The notes beneath the pieces are model-generated. The model made no database searches. It saw nothing but the letters and a program-made list of their open reading frames with translations, and was not told where the DNA came from. Positions 1 through 7,162 of a stretch of 32,475 nt of DNA are shown piece by piece. Source of the DNA: an uncultured Mycoplasmatota bacterium (GTDB lineage Bacteria > Bacillota_I > Bacilli_A > RF39 > UBA660); assembly GCA_948469065.1 (NCBI GenBank), contig CAOKKL010000004.1:1-32475 (forward strand). The letters are read 5' to 3'. The number at the start of each line of letters is the position of its first letter. Within the stretch, counting starts at the first letter, position 1. A program made the position numbers and the translations under genes.

Positions 1-18
1 TAGTTAATATTTATTACT

Positions 19-50
19 CTCGAATAAAAAGTTCGAGTTTCCTATCAATC
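19..50 (-). terminator. tRNA-Arg 3' hairpin module
   Basis: A hairpin follows the tRNA-Arg CCA end on minus, with arms at 19-24 and 32-37 and a 7-base loop. The 32 bases after the CCA are nearly the same as those after tRNA-Leu at 2699-2731. It looks like a shared tRNA terminator, although the T-run after the stem is poor here. Confidence 0.45.
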
Positions 51-127
51 TGGTGTCCTAGGGCAGATTCGAACTGTCGACTTACGACTTAGGAGGTCGT
101 TACTCTATCCAACTGAGTTACTAGGAC
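51..127 (-). tRNA. tRNA-Arg (anticodon CCU)
   Basis: This is a complete cloverleaf on minus. The acceptor stem pairs 121-127 with 55-61, and CCA is encoded at 51-53. The anticodon stem is 96-100 with 84-88, and the loop reads CTCCTAA, giving anticodon CCU, which reads the AGG Arg codon. The variable loop has five bases. The T-loop reads TTCGAAT and its stem has one A-C mismatch. It lies downstream of the DUF975/CmpB membrane-protein gene on the same strand, about 70 bases away. Confidence 0.93.
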
Positions 128-196
128 AAATCACTTTCTTATTCATTATAAAAAAAGATGAAAAAAAAAGAAAGCACTTTTATAAAAAAATTTAGA

Positions 197-1717
197 TCAT
201 TTAGTTTCAATTTCTTTGGTAATATTTTCACCTGTATGTGGAAATTTTGAAGAATAAGAAAAGTCCCCAAGAAAAAATATCAATAAAATAATGCAAATCC
301 ATTTTTGAAAACTTGGTTTCCAAGTTTGAAAGAACTGATCTAATAATGGTGCTAATAAATAAATAAAAACAAGTCCACCTATTCCAAAAAATAATAAGCC
401 TTCTAAACAAATTCGTCCATGAAAATTCATAAAATATCCTGTATAATCCCACCATTTTAAATGCTTAAAAGTTTCTAAATAAAATGCTGTCCCATACTCT
501 ATAATTCCACAAATAATAATAGTGAATAGAAAGGTCAACCATGGTTTTTTTCGAACTTTTTGGAGTAAAAATAAAATCAATACTCCTCCACTCCCATAAA
601 TTGGCAACCAAGGACCATACAAAGCCCCACGATTTACAAAAATTCCTTCAGAGAATAAAAATAAAAATACTTCCCAAAGCCAACCAATAATGCTAAAACA
701 GAAAAACAAAAAAACATAAGAGAAAAAAGAATAGCGACGTTCATAGTCCAAACTTTGAAATAGATCACGACTTTTATGTTGTTGTAATGGATATTTCTCT
801 TCTGGATAATTTTTCAAATGTTTACGATTTTGAGTTAAATATAAATCATAGATAATTTCCTTCTTTACCTTTCCATAAAGTTTTCTAAGATAAATATAAA
901 ATTCTGACTGTGTTGCTTGATAATAAAGATTAGTATAAAAAAGATTAAATAAATTAAAAGAAAAAAGTCCCAATATAAAATATCCAAAAAAAGAGCAATC
1001 CAATAAAAATGCTTCCCATTTGTGTCGCCTCATCATTTGTTTTGATAGAAAAATAGCTTCTTTTCCAGTTAAATTTGGGTTTTCCGCTAATAAATAAGGA
1101 ACCATTTTATAAGAATATGTTTTTATAAAACCACCTATAATTGTTAAAAACCATAAAAATTGAGTAATATTTTTTCGAAACATTGCCATAGACACATGAA
1201 TACTTTTTCGAACTCGAAAAGGAAGTAAAGTTCGATTCATTTTCGTTTTTGAATATAAACGATTTTCTAAAAAAAATCGACATTGTCCCACTTTTAATAA
1301 TTGTGACACAAAAATCCAATAAATGATTCCAATCATAATTCCAATCACAATTATCAAACCAGAAACAATTTTATCTTGAAAAAGAAATTGATTTATTACA
1401 TTTAAAATTCCAAACAAAAAAGAACCAGATTTTGAAATACTATTAAAGACACTCCCTAAAAAACCATTTGCTTGATTCTCAACTAACTCTTCTTTATGAA
1501 TTCCTGTTAAAAATTCATTTACAATATCAGTATTTGTCTTTCCTTCAATTGGATGAAACGAAAGAACATTGGTTACGTCACTCTTTTTTGTTTCTTGTAC
1601 TACATTAATTAATGTACCACCAATGAGTAAAGTCACTAAAAAACAAACAACAAAACATCTTCCATAATTTACTTTGATTTGTTTTTTCGCATTTGCTTTC
1701 CAATATTTACGATTCAT
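197..1717 (-). CDS. DUF975 / CmpB-type fusion membrane protein
   Basis: This 506-residue multi-pass membrane protein has two parts. Residues 1-270 resemble DUF975 integral membrane proteins: a short basic N-terminus (MNRKYWKANAKKQIKVNYGR), then a membrane helix, an outer loop and further helices around 115-140, 185-210 and 240-265. After a charged linker (about 280-325), residues 326-480 resemble the ABC_trans_CmpB family (PF06541), with the RGALYGPWLPIYG motif and several helices. No ATPase is adjacent, so transport is not shown. A GGTGG Shine-Dalgarno lies just upstream of the ATG. A second CmpB-like protein, without the DUF975 part, is encoded at 28571-29116. The domain calls are from memory of these families; the function is unknown. 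Confidence 0.75.
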   Translation of the reverse strand: MNRKYWKANAKKQIKVNYGRCFVVCFLVTLLIGGTLINVVQETKKSDVTNVLSFHPIEGKTNTDIVNEFLTGIHKEELVENQANGFLGSVFNSISKSGSFLFGILNVINQFLFQDKIVSGLIIVIGIMIGIIYWIFVSQLLKVGQCRFFLENRLYSKTKMNRTLLPFRVRKSIHVSMAMFRKNITQFLWFLTIIGGFIKTYSYKMVPYLLAENPNLTGKEAIFLSKQMMRRHKWEAFLLDCSFFGYFILGLFSFNLFNLFYTNLYYQATQSEFYIYLRKLYGKVKKEIIYDLYLTQNRKHLKNYPEEKYPLQQHKSRDLFQSLDYERRYSFFSYVFLFFCFSIIGWLWEVFLFLFSEGIFVNRGALYGPWLPIYGSGGVLILFLLQKVRKKPWLTFLFTIIICGIIEYGTAFYLETFKHLKWWDYTGYFMNFHGRICLEGLLFFGIGGLVFIYLLAPLLDQFFQTWKPSFQKWICIILLIFFLGDFSYSSKFPHTGENITKEIETK

Positions 1718-1747
1718 ACTACCACCAATAATTACAATATTAATTTA

Positions 1748-1776
1748 TCATATCAAATTTTTCAAAAGAGAACAAA
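1748..1776 (-). promoter_or_regulatory. Candidate promoter for the DUF975/CmpB gene
   Basis: On minus, a -35 TTGTTC (1771-1776) and a -10 TATGAT (1748-1753) are separated by 17 bases, about 30 bases before the start codon. The match to the vegetative consensus is moderate. Confidence 0.4.
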
Positions 1777-1887
1777 AAAAAAGAGATAATCTTTCAAAAT
1801 TGTAATATTTAAAAAATATATTATATATTGGTCTTTAATTATTGAAAAAATATTTTTCTTTTTTCATAATCTTTCTTTTATTTGTCA

Positions 1888-1917
1888 TAAAAAAAAATAA
1901 GTAAAAGAAACTTATTT
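1888..1917 (-). terminator. Terminator of the HD-domain gene
   Basis: An 8-bp stem (1895-1902 with 1910-1917) with a 7-base loop is followed on minus by a long T-run. It overlaps the last codons and stop of the HD gene. Confidence 0.7.
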
Positions 1918-2409
1918 TTGCAATGTAATAACATTAAAGAAAAAAATTGTCCAAATTCCTAATACCAAACTTGCTTTAAATCGATACATTTCATAAATAG
2001 AAACAAACTTATCTACAAATGTAACAAGCCAACTTTCTTTATACTTTGGAAATACTTTACTTGAGGGAAACATATGGGAAAGTATAGCATTTTCTTGAAT
2101 TATATTAACAGAAAAATACTTTTTGGCATTTTCTAAAGCAATTTCAGGATGTTTATAAAATGTTGTAGCTGTATTATATTTTTTTAATTGTTTATCTAAA
2201 AAGAAATCATGAAGCAAGGCTGCTCTTGTAATATCTGTATAATTCCAATGCAATCTTTTTGAAATTTTATAAGCTGATTTTGCAACACGAAGCGAATGTT
2301 TATAACGACTAATTCCATGGTGTAATTCATAATCTAATGCTTGAAATTCTTTTTTTTCTAAAATATCTTGTACAATTTTTTCAAACTCTCGACATTTTTT
2401 TGAAGACAT
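1912..2409 (-). CDS. HD-domain protein (phosphohydrolase-like)
   Basis: This 165-residue protein has the HD-superfamily metal-binding pattern: H38 in the RYKHSLRVA segment, H67-D68 in AALLHDFFL, H87 and H112 as further ligands, and D133 in the last helix. This resembles short bacterial HD proteins that hydrolyse nucleotides or phosphate esters. The substrate cannot be told from the sequence. The C-terminus (about 147-160) is hydrophobic and could touch the membrane. The gene stands alone between its own candidate promoter and terminator. A GAGGTG Shine-Dalgarno precedes the ATG. Confidence 0.75.
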   Translation of the reverse strand: MSSKKCREFEKIVQDILEKKEFQALDYELHHGISRYKHSLRVAKSAYKISKRLHWNYTDITRAALLHDFFLDKQLKKYNTATTFYKHPEIALENAKKYFSVNIIQENAILSHMFPSSKVFPKYKESWLVTFVDKFVSIYEMYRFKASLVLGIWTIFFFNVITLQK

Positions 2410-2433
2410 GAAGTAATCACCTCGAACTATTTA

Positions 2434-2462
2434 AGTCTAACACAGGAAAGAAAAAAAGTCAA
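2434..2462 (-). promoter_or_regulatory. Candidate promoter of the HD gene
   Basis: On minus, a -35 TTGACT (2457-2462) and a -10 TAGACT (2434-2439) have 17-base spacing, about 25 bases upstream of the ATG. The -35 is good and the -10 weak. Confidence 0.45.
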
Positions 2463-2595
2463 AATAGTCTTTATTATAATATATGCAATAAATGATATCA
2501 TTTTTCCAAAAAATATACGAAAATTCTTATTTTATCTCCTATTCAATATAGCATAGAAAATAAAATGATAATACTAGAAATTCTTTTTTTTTTTT

Positions 2596-2603
2596 GCTAT
2601 AAT
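2596..2603 (+). promoter_or_regulatory. Extended -10 of tRNA-Leu
   Basis: TATAAT at 2598-2603 is preceded by G and C, giving a TGnTATAAT extended -10 eight bases before the tRNA. No good -35 is visible, as expected for an extended -10. Confidence 0.65.
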
Positions 2604-2611
2604 GTATTTAT

Positions 2612-2698
2612 GCCTGCGTGGTGGAATTGGTAGACGCGTTGGACTCAAAATCCAATGGTACTTGTACCATGTCGGTTCAAGTCCGACCGCAGGCACCA
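2612..2698 (+). tRNA. tRNA-Leu (anticodon CAA)
   Basis: An 87-base class II tRNA. The acceptor 2612-2618 pairs with 2688-2694; the discriminator A is at 2695 and encoded CCA at 2696-2698. The anticodon stem flanks the loop CTCAAAA, giving CAA, which reads the TTG Leu codon. A long variable arm and a T-loop with GGTTCAAGTCC are present. Confidence 0.96.
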
Positions 2699-2710
2699 GA
2701 TTGATACCAA

Positions 2711-2736
2711 ACTCGAACTTTTTGTTTCGAGTTTTA
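2711..2736 (+). terminator. Terminator after tRNA-Leu
   Basis: A 7-bp hairpin (2711-2717 with 2726-2732) is followed by a short T-run. The same sequence follows tRNA-Arg (1-50, minus), and a related hairpin occurs at 3514-3546. Confidence 0.7.
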
Positions 2737-2760
2737 ATATGCTTAAAATTATGCTATAAT
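2732..2760 (+). promoter_or_regulatory. Promoter of the papain-like cassette gene
   Basis: An extended -10 (TGCTATAAT, TATAAT at 2755-2760) lies 17 bases after a weak -35 TTTTAA (2732-2737). It predicts a leader of about 105 bases before the ATG at 2875. A related -10 occurs in the second module at 3564-3569. Confidence 0.55.
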
Positions 2761-2801
2761 AACTATCAATTTCTAAATTGAATTTTGTCAACTTAGAAAA
2801 A

Positions 2802-2836
2802 CACACTTGTATATTGACTTCATCAATGAACGTGTG
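2802..2836 (+). promoter_or_regulatory. Stem-loop in the leader of the cassette gene
   Basis: The outer arm CACAC (2802-2806) pairs with GTGTG (2832-2836). An inner arm ATTGA pairs with TCAAT around a 5-base loop. The element lies in the predicted 5' leader. Its left part recurs in diverged form near 3603-3620, where the pairing arm is not obvious. A regulatory role is inference. Confidence 0.4.
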
Positions 2837-2874
2837 ATTAATGATTATATATTTTTTAGTGGGGGGGTATTAGC

Positions 2875-3471
2875 ATGTTAAATTTTACTGATAGTGATAA
2901 GAAAGTTATTAACGATGTATATAAAATTATTTTACTTAATCTTAAAGATTATTTACAACAATATGATGTGAAAGGTGAACTAGAATATTCAAAGATAATT
3001 TTTTGCATGCTACATGGTGGTTTTTTTAGTATGAATAGGACAATTAGTTTTGATAATAACTACAACTATTTGGGATTGCCTATAGAAATAAGTCAAGGAG
3101 TTCAAGTTATGTACGGGATTTGTTGCTGTAGGCATGCTACAACATTTCTTTATAACTTATTGTGTACTTTAAAATTTAATCCGTCTTTAATATATGTTTG
3201 GATAGATAATGATACTGGTCTTTGGCGTAAAGTAAATCCCACAACCGAAAAAGCTAACCATATAGCAATTTTATTGAATAATAAATATATTATAGATCCA
3301 GCAAATAAATTTATTTTGCAAATGCAAAAAAATGGAGAATTAATATTGTTGGATTCGGAATACCCCAATCAATTAGGGACTTATCAAGAAGATAATATAG
3401 TCGTTATAGGAAAAGTTTTAAAGAAATATTATACTTATAGAAACTTAGGAATAAAAAATGTATATTCTTAA
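2875..3471 (+). CDS. Papain/transglutaminase-like cysteine protein
   Basis: This 198-residue protein has the signature of a transglutaminase/papain-like fold: a Cys cluster at 83-85 followed by Arg-His (GICCCRHATTFLYNLL), then Asn128-His129, and Asp141-Pro142 (YIIDPAN). This order of Cys, His and Asp is the usual catalytic triad. No signal peptide or membrane helix is seen, so it should act in the cytoplasm. Whether it is a peptidase, a transferase or a toxin-like effector cannot be decided. The ribosome-binding site is an unbroken run of seven G, 7 bases before the ATG. The gene is flanked by two tRNA-end modules, which suggests acquisition as a cassette. No specific family was recognised. 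Confidence 0.7.
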   Translation: MLNFTDSDKKVINDVYKIILLNLKDYLQQYDVKGELEYSKIIFCMLHGGFFSMNRTISFDNNYNYLGLPIEISQGVQVMYGICCCRHATTFLYNLLCTLKFNPSLIYVWIDNDTGLWRKVNPTTEKANHIAILLNNKYIIDPANKFILQMQKNGELILLDSEYPNQLGTYQEDNIVVIGKVLKKYYTYRNLGIKNVYS

Positions 3472-3794
3472 AAAGTTGTTGTACGTCCTTCCTTAGGGCA
3501 CCAGATAAATGTTACTCGAACTTTTAAAAATTATAAGAGTTCGAGTTTTAATATGTTTAGAAATATAATAGATAGTTATATAAACTAAATTGAGGATAAA
3601 AATACACCTGTACATTGACACAAATAATGGAAGCCAGTATTTAACAACCAAGAATATAAGAAAAAAAGATGGAAGATATTGTAATTGGTTTCATTCTTGG
3701 ATAACTTTCTATTATAACTACATAAAAATAGGAATCTTATCAGTTTCCCTTATCATGGATGGATTGATTTTACACAGAATTTTTTACACTCTCT
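3472..3794. other. Gene-free stretch with a second tRNA-end module
   Basis: This region contains a short copy of a tRNA 3' end (3496-3506, GGGCACCAGAT) with no tRNA body upstream. A hairpin (3514-3546), a TATAAT (3564-3569) and a leader-like stretch to about 3625 follow, all related to the sequences after tRNA-Leu. From 3620 to 3790 all frames are broken or lack a plausible start and a ribosome-binding site. It may hold the remains of a second cassette gene. Confidence 0.6.
3514..3550 (+). terminator. Hairpin of the second tRNA-end module
   Basis: An 8-bp stem (3514-3521 with 3539-3546) has a 17-base loop and TTTT after it. It shares its arms with the tRNA-Leu terminator. It also lies 42 bases after the stop of the papain-like gene and may end its transcript. 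Confidence 0.55.
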
Positions 3795-4364
3795 TTACTC
3801 TACCTCTTTATATATTGAGGTAAATAATTCACTTTTTTCATCTTCTTCTTTTGGTAATATAGAAGTAATATCTGGCAAATCTTCTTTTGTTGCTAAACCA
3901 AAATAATCCAAAAACTCACTTGTAACTTTATATAAATTAGGCCTTCCAGGTAATTCGCTTTTTCCACTTTCCTTAACAAGACCCTTGGCTATTAATTTTC
4001 GTAAAGTAAAAGATGAACTAATTCCACGCATTTCATCTATTTCAACTCTTGTGATGGGTTCATTATAAGCTATAATAGCTAACACTTCTAAAGCAGAAGA
4101 ACTTAAACCATTATGTTCTTGGTTGTTTATTAAAAACTTTTGATAGTAAGGTTTATGTTCTTCTTTCGTGGTTAATTTAAACGCATTTCCCAAATAACGA
4201 ATTCGAAGTCCCCTATCCTCTTTTTCATACGATTCTTTTAATTGTAATAATAGATTCTTCACTTCTTCTTTTGTAATATCCAAAATACGACTTATTTCCT
4301 CTAACGTTGTACCCTCATCTCCAACAACAAACAAAATTCCTTCTAATACACCTAATAAATTCAT
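3795..4364 (-). CDS. scpB: Segregation and condensation protein B
   Basis: ScpB is the winged-helix kleisin-associated subunit that binds ScpA and the SMC dimer in the bacterial condensin. The 189-residue length is normal. Visible family features are the N-terminal winged helix (EGILFVVGDEGTTLEEISRI) and the second one with ALEVLAIIAYNEPITRVEIDEMRG, then the GRPNLYKVT segment. Its ATG directly follows the scpA stop with no gap, as expected for coupled subunits. It ends the operon. Confidence 0.96.
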   Translation of the reverse strand: MNLLGVLEGILFVVGDEGTTLEEISRILDITKEEVKNLLLQLKESYEKEDRGLRIRYLGNAFKLTTKEEHKPYYQKFLINNQEHNGLSSSALEVLAIIAYNEPITRVEIDEMRGISSSFTLRKLIAKGLVKESGKSELPGRPNLYKVTSEFLDYFGLATKEDLPDITSILPKEEDEKSELFTSIYKEVE

Positions 4365-5093
4365 TTAAATAACCTGACTTTCAATCCAAATTTGTTCAAA
4401 ATTATTTTCTTGACGAACAATAATTTCTTGATTTTTTATCATATCCAAAAGAGCCAAAAATGTAACTACAATATAATCTTTTGTACGAATTTCAAATAAT
4501 TCATCGAATGTAACTTTTTTCTTTTCTTGTAAAATATTTCGAATTCGAATTCTTCTAGAATCAATACTAATTTCTTTTCGGGTAATTTTTGTATTCACTG
4601 GCTCATGAAAATGAATTCTTTCTTGTAAACCTAAAAATGCTTGTAACAAATCATCAATTGTTATTCCTTCATTTATCAAAGTAGGAGCTTCCATGTACTC
4701 TTTTAAGCTTTCTGGAACTTTTGTATAAATATTTCCACGTTTTTCTTCGAGTTCTTTAAAAGACTTCGTAACTTCTTTATATTTTTGATATTCCAACAGT
4801 CTTGTTTTTAAATCTTCCTCACTTTGAATTCCATATTCGCTTTCTTCTTTTTCCTCTTCTAATGTTTTACCAATTAACATTTTACTTTTTAAATGAATTA
4901 ATTCAGAAGCCATTACTAAAAATTCACTTGCAACTTCAATATTCAGATCCTGAAGATTATGAATATATTGTAAATACTCTTCAATAATCTTTTCTGTATT
5001 AATTTCATAAATATCCATTTTCATTTCTTTAACAAAATGTAAAAGTAAGTCCAATGGTCCTTCAAAATCGTTGATGGAAACTCGATAATTCAT
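4365..5093 (-). CDS. scpA: Segregation and condensation protein A (kleisin)
   Basis: ScpA is the kleisin that bridges the SMC heads. The 242-residue protein starts with the hallmark FEGPLDLLLHFVKEMKMDIYEI. It has the helical SMC-neck-binding part with FLVMASELIHLKSKMLI (about residues 59-75), a charged coiled middle and a C-terminal winged helix (FDELFEIRTKDYIVVTFLALLDM). It is followed by scpB without a gap and preceded by the HAD-like gene with a 16-base gap. A GGAG site lies just upstream of the ATG. Confidence 0.97.
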   Translation of the reverse strand: MNYRVSINDFEGPLDLLLHFVKEMKMDIYEINTEKIIEEYLQYIHNLQDLNIEVASEFLVMASELIHLKSKMLIGKTLEEEKEESEYGIQSEEDLKTRLLEYQKYKEVTKSFKELEEKRGNIYTKVPESLKEYMEAPTLINEGITIDDLLQAFLGLQERIHFHEPVNTKITRKEISIDSRRIRIRNILQEKKKVTFDELFEIRTKDYIVVTFLALLDMIKNQEIIVRQENNFEQIWIESQVI

Positions 5094-5109
5094 GTTTACT
5101 CCTCCAAAA

Positions 5110-5724
5110 TTATATCGTTAATTCCAATTTTTGTATTGTATCTAATTTTTCATAAAAATCATACCAAGAAAAAACACGATAAATATTTGCTCTTCGACAT
5201 AATTCATTATATTTTGCATGAAAGCAAACAACTGGAATATGAAATGAAATTTTACTCATACTATCTGGATTATGATCCAAGAATAGATTAATTTCATATT
5301 TTTTAATCAATTCATAGCTTATCATATCAGAAAATATTAAAAAATCAAAATAAATATGATGTTCTATTAACCATAATTTTGTTTCTTTCATTATTTTTTC
5401 TTTCGTTAAATAATCAGATAAATAAGTACGAGAACAAAACAAATAAATAAAATAACCTTGTTCATGTAAATTTTTTATAATTTCGGAGGCAAAAGGTCTT
5501 GGAACTTCTTTTAATATATAAAATTCAAAATAGCGGTCCCAAAAAGATGGCTTTATGGACTGTTTACCTCGATAATTTCCATGTTTATGAAAAATTTCAT
5601 TTACAGAACAACCTCGTGGATTTTTCAGTTCCATTTCTTGTTCAAAATAAAACTTACTCCCATAATTGAATTGAAACTGTTCTAAATTGGTAATGACCCC
5701 ATCAATTACAATTCCTATGTTCAT
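5110..5724 (-). CDS. HAD-like protein, 5'-nucleotidase type, nucleophile missing
   Basis: This 204-residue protein resembles the HAD-superfamily 5'(3')-deoxyribonucleotidase type. Motif I should read DxDG(T/V), with the first Asp as nucleophile. Here it is MNIGIVIDGVITN: position 6 is Val (codon GTA) and only D8, the general acid/base, remains. Motif II appears as Ser in YLFCSRTYLSDY, a Lys-bearing stretch follows, and motif IV appears as FLDHNPDSM. Without the nucleophile the classical phosphatase reaction should not work. It may have become a binding or regulatory protein, or the family may use a different residue. It lies in a minus operon between the anchored 319-residue protein and scpA. 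Confidence 0.6.
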   Translation of the reverse strand: MNIGIVIDGVITNLEQFQFNYGSKFYFEQEMELKNPRGCSVNEIFHKHGNYRGKQSIKPSFWDRYFEFYILKEVPRPFASEIIKNLHEQGYFIYLFCSRTYLSDYLTKEKIMKETKLWLIEHHIYFDFLIFSDMISYELIKKYEINLFLDHNPDSMSKISFHIPVVCFHAKYNELCRRANIYRVFSWYDFYEKLDTIQKLELTI

Positions 5725-5755
5725 AAGTTATCCCTCGCATTTCTTAAAACTTCAA

Positions 5756-6715
5756 CTACTTACTACATTTATAATTCATAGCGGAAAGTTCAAAAAACAC
5801 AACTTTTCCTTCTGTATCTTTCCCATAATAAGCTACATTGTTAAGCGTATTTTGAATCACCCGATCTTTAAAATCTACTTTAGATAAATCTATAGTGGTG
5901 GTTGAAGTAAACCCAGTTGCAACTTCTACAATATTAGAAGTAACTCCCTCTAACGCATTATATTTACTAGCCATTTGACGATAATCCGTTAAAAACTTAG
6001 AATAATCTGCTTTGGAAGAAGAATAATTAAAAACATCCGTTATTTTTTGCAATTTTTGTTCCTCATTAAATTGATAAGTTATCTTTTCTTCATTTTTAGT
6101 ACAAGTTAAAAGATAAGTATTATCATTTTCTTTTTCCAAATCAATCGCCGGATAGTCATTTTCCATTTTTTCTTCTAATCGAAATTGGACAATTTGGTCT
6201 TTAGCTATATTTAAATCAAAAGAATAATTTTGACTATTTCCTTTACTTAGATTCTCACTTGGTAATTTTATCCGTTGCAATAGCATTTTATCTTTATCGT
6301 ACAATTCTAAATATAATTTGTGAGTAACTAAATAATTTTTTGATTCGGAATTGTTAGTAACAATAAAATAAATTTGTTTTTCTTCTAATCGAAATTCTTG
6401 AAAAGAAATTCCTTCCACATTCACACTTTTTGTTTCTGAAAAATTATAAAATTGAATATCTTCTATTTCGTCATCTGTTGTTTGATTTGGTTTCTTTTCA
6501 TCACTCGTAATTTTTTCATTATTTTTATTTTCACCATTCAAATAATTTGTAATCGATGGAAGTCCTACAACAAAGCCTATGAAAAGAATAAATATTACAA
6601 TAAGAGGCCAATTACTTTTTTCTTTATCATCTATAATACCAATTACACTTGGAATCAATTCTTCCTTACTAAATTCCACTGGTGGAGTATTTTGTTTTTC
6701 TTTTTTCTTTGCCAT
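5756..6715 (-). CDS. Membrane-anchored protein of unknown function
   Basis: This 319-residue protein has a cytoplasmic charged N-terminus (1-34), one membrane helix (about 36-56), then a low-complexity charged linker (60-85). The large outer part probably forms one or two beta-rich domains (90-200 and 205-319). No catalytic motif was recognised. It is the first gene of the operon leading to scpA-scpB, with a 31-base gap to the HAD-like gene and a good GGGAG site before the ATG. The pairing with scpAB could be a lineage trait with no functional link. Confidence 0.6.
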   Translation of the reverse strand: MAKKKEKQNTPPVEFSKEELIPSVIGIIDDKEKSNWPLIVIFILFIGFVVGLPSITNYLNGENKNNEKITSDEKKPNQTTDDEIEDIQFYNFSETKSVNVEGISFQEFRLEEKQIYFIVTNNSESKNYLVTHKLYLELYDKDKMLLQRIKLPSENLSKGNSQNYSFDLNIAKDQIVQFRLEEKMENDYPAIDLEKENDNTYLLTCTKNEEKITYQFNEEQKLQKITDVFNYSSSKADYSKFLTDYRQMASKYNALEGVTSNIVEVATGFTSTTTIDLSKVDFKDRVIQNTLNNVAYYGKDTEGKVVFFELSAMNYKCSK

Positions 6716-6743
6716 AATTTACTCCCTTTCATTCTTATCATTA

Positions 6744-6772
6744 ATTATAGCAAAAAAAAAAAAGAGTTTAAA
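6744..6772 (-). promoter_or_regulatory. Promoter of the anchored protein-HAD-scpAB operon
   Basis: On minus there is an extended -10, TGCTATAAT (TATAAT at 6744-6749), with a weak -35 TTTAAA (6767-6772) and 17-base spacing. The spacer contains a run of 12 T. Length changes in that run would alter the spacing. Confidence 0.6.
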
Positions 6773-6785
6773 GCCCTTTCTCTTT
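6752..6785 (-). terminator. Terminator downstream of the short peptide ORF
   Basis: A stem (6761-6766 with 6780-6785) is followed on minus by 12 T. It shares its T-run with the spacer of the next promoter. Confidence 0.55.
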
Positions 6786-6804
6786 CGATCTATAATTTAT
6801 AAAT

Positions 6805-6911
6805 TTAAAGCGCTAGCACAATGCGAAAACCAATATTTACATTCACACTACCATAATTAGTAAAAATAGAATCCCAGTTAAAAGCCATACTTTCTTTTCT
6901 TTTTCTCTCAT
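6805..6911 (-). pseudogene. Short membrane-peptide ORF or internally deleted gene
   Basis: An ATG at 6911 with a strong GGTGGAG site opens a 22-codon frame (6911-6843). It encodes a charged start and one hydrophobic helix: MREKEKKVWLLTGILFLLI plus three residues. Overlapping it in another frame (6888-6805) is a 27-codon frame ending NVNIGFRIVLAL, which resembles the C-terminal ends of some secreted proteins. Two readings are possible: a real one-helix peptide, or a surface-protein gene whose 5' and 3' ends were joined by an out-of-frame deletion. A TATAAT lies upstream and a terminator downstream. I could not decide. Confidence 0.4.
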
Positions 6912-6946
6912 TTACTCCACCACTTTCGTTTTATCTTAATATATCT

Positions 6947-6967
6947 CTATCTATCTATCTAATTATA
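6947..6967 (-). promoter_or_regulatory. -10 box and CTAT repeat before the short ORF
   Basis: On minus, TATAAT is at 6962-6967, followed by nearly four tetranucleotide repeats (6947-6961) in the expected leader. No convincing -35 is seen. Confidence 0.35.
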
Positions 6968-7034
6968 GTTTACCATGTTTTTTATAAAATAAGTATTTTT
7001 TTACTTTTATTTTTAAATTTTTACAAGTAATATC

Positions 7035-7062
7035 AAAAAAAAAAGACTTTGTTTTAAAGTCT
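7035..7062 (-). terminator. Third terminator hairpin after spoVAE
   Basis: A 7-bp stem (7044-7050 with 7056-7062) with a 5-base loop is followed on minus by ten T. Confidence 0.6.
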
Positions 7063-7083
7063 AAATTATACCATTTATGCATT

Positions 7084-7135
7084 AAAAAAGTAAGAACTCA
7101 ATGACCAATTTTAGGTAATATAAGGTCGTTCTTAC
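7084..7135 (-). terminator. Second terminator hairpin after spoVAE
   Basis: An 8-bp outer stem (7090-7097 with 7128-7135) and a 4-bp inner stem (7103-7106 with 7124-7127) surround a 17-base loop. Six T follow on minus. The large structured loop is unusual for a simple terminator. Confidence 0.5.
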
Positions 7136-7162
7136 ATCTTTATTATAATACTTCTTTTTATT

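Noticed and set aside
3590-3823. 77-codon plus-strand frame
   Set aside because: It overlaps the scpB end, has no ribosome-binding site or recognisable domain, and is hydrophobic from AT-rich composition.
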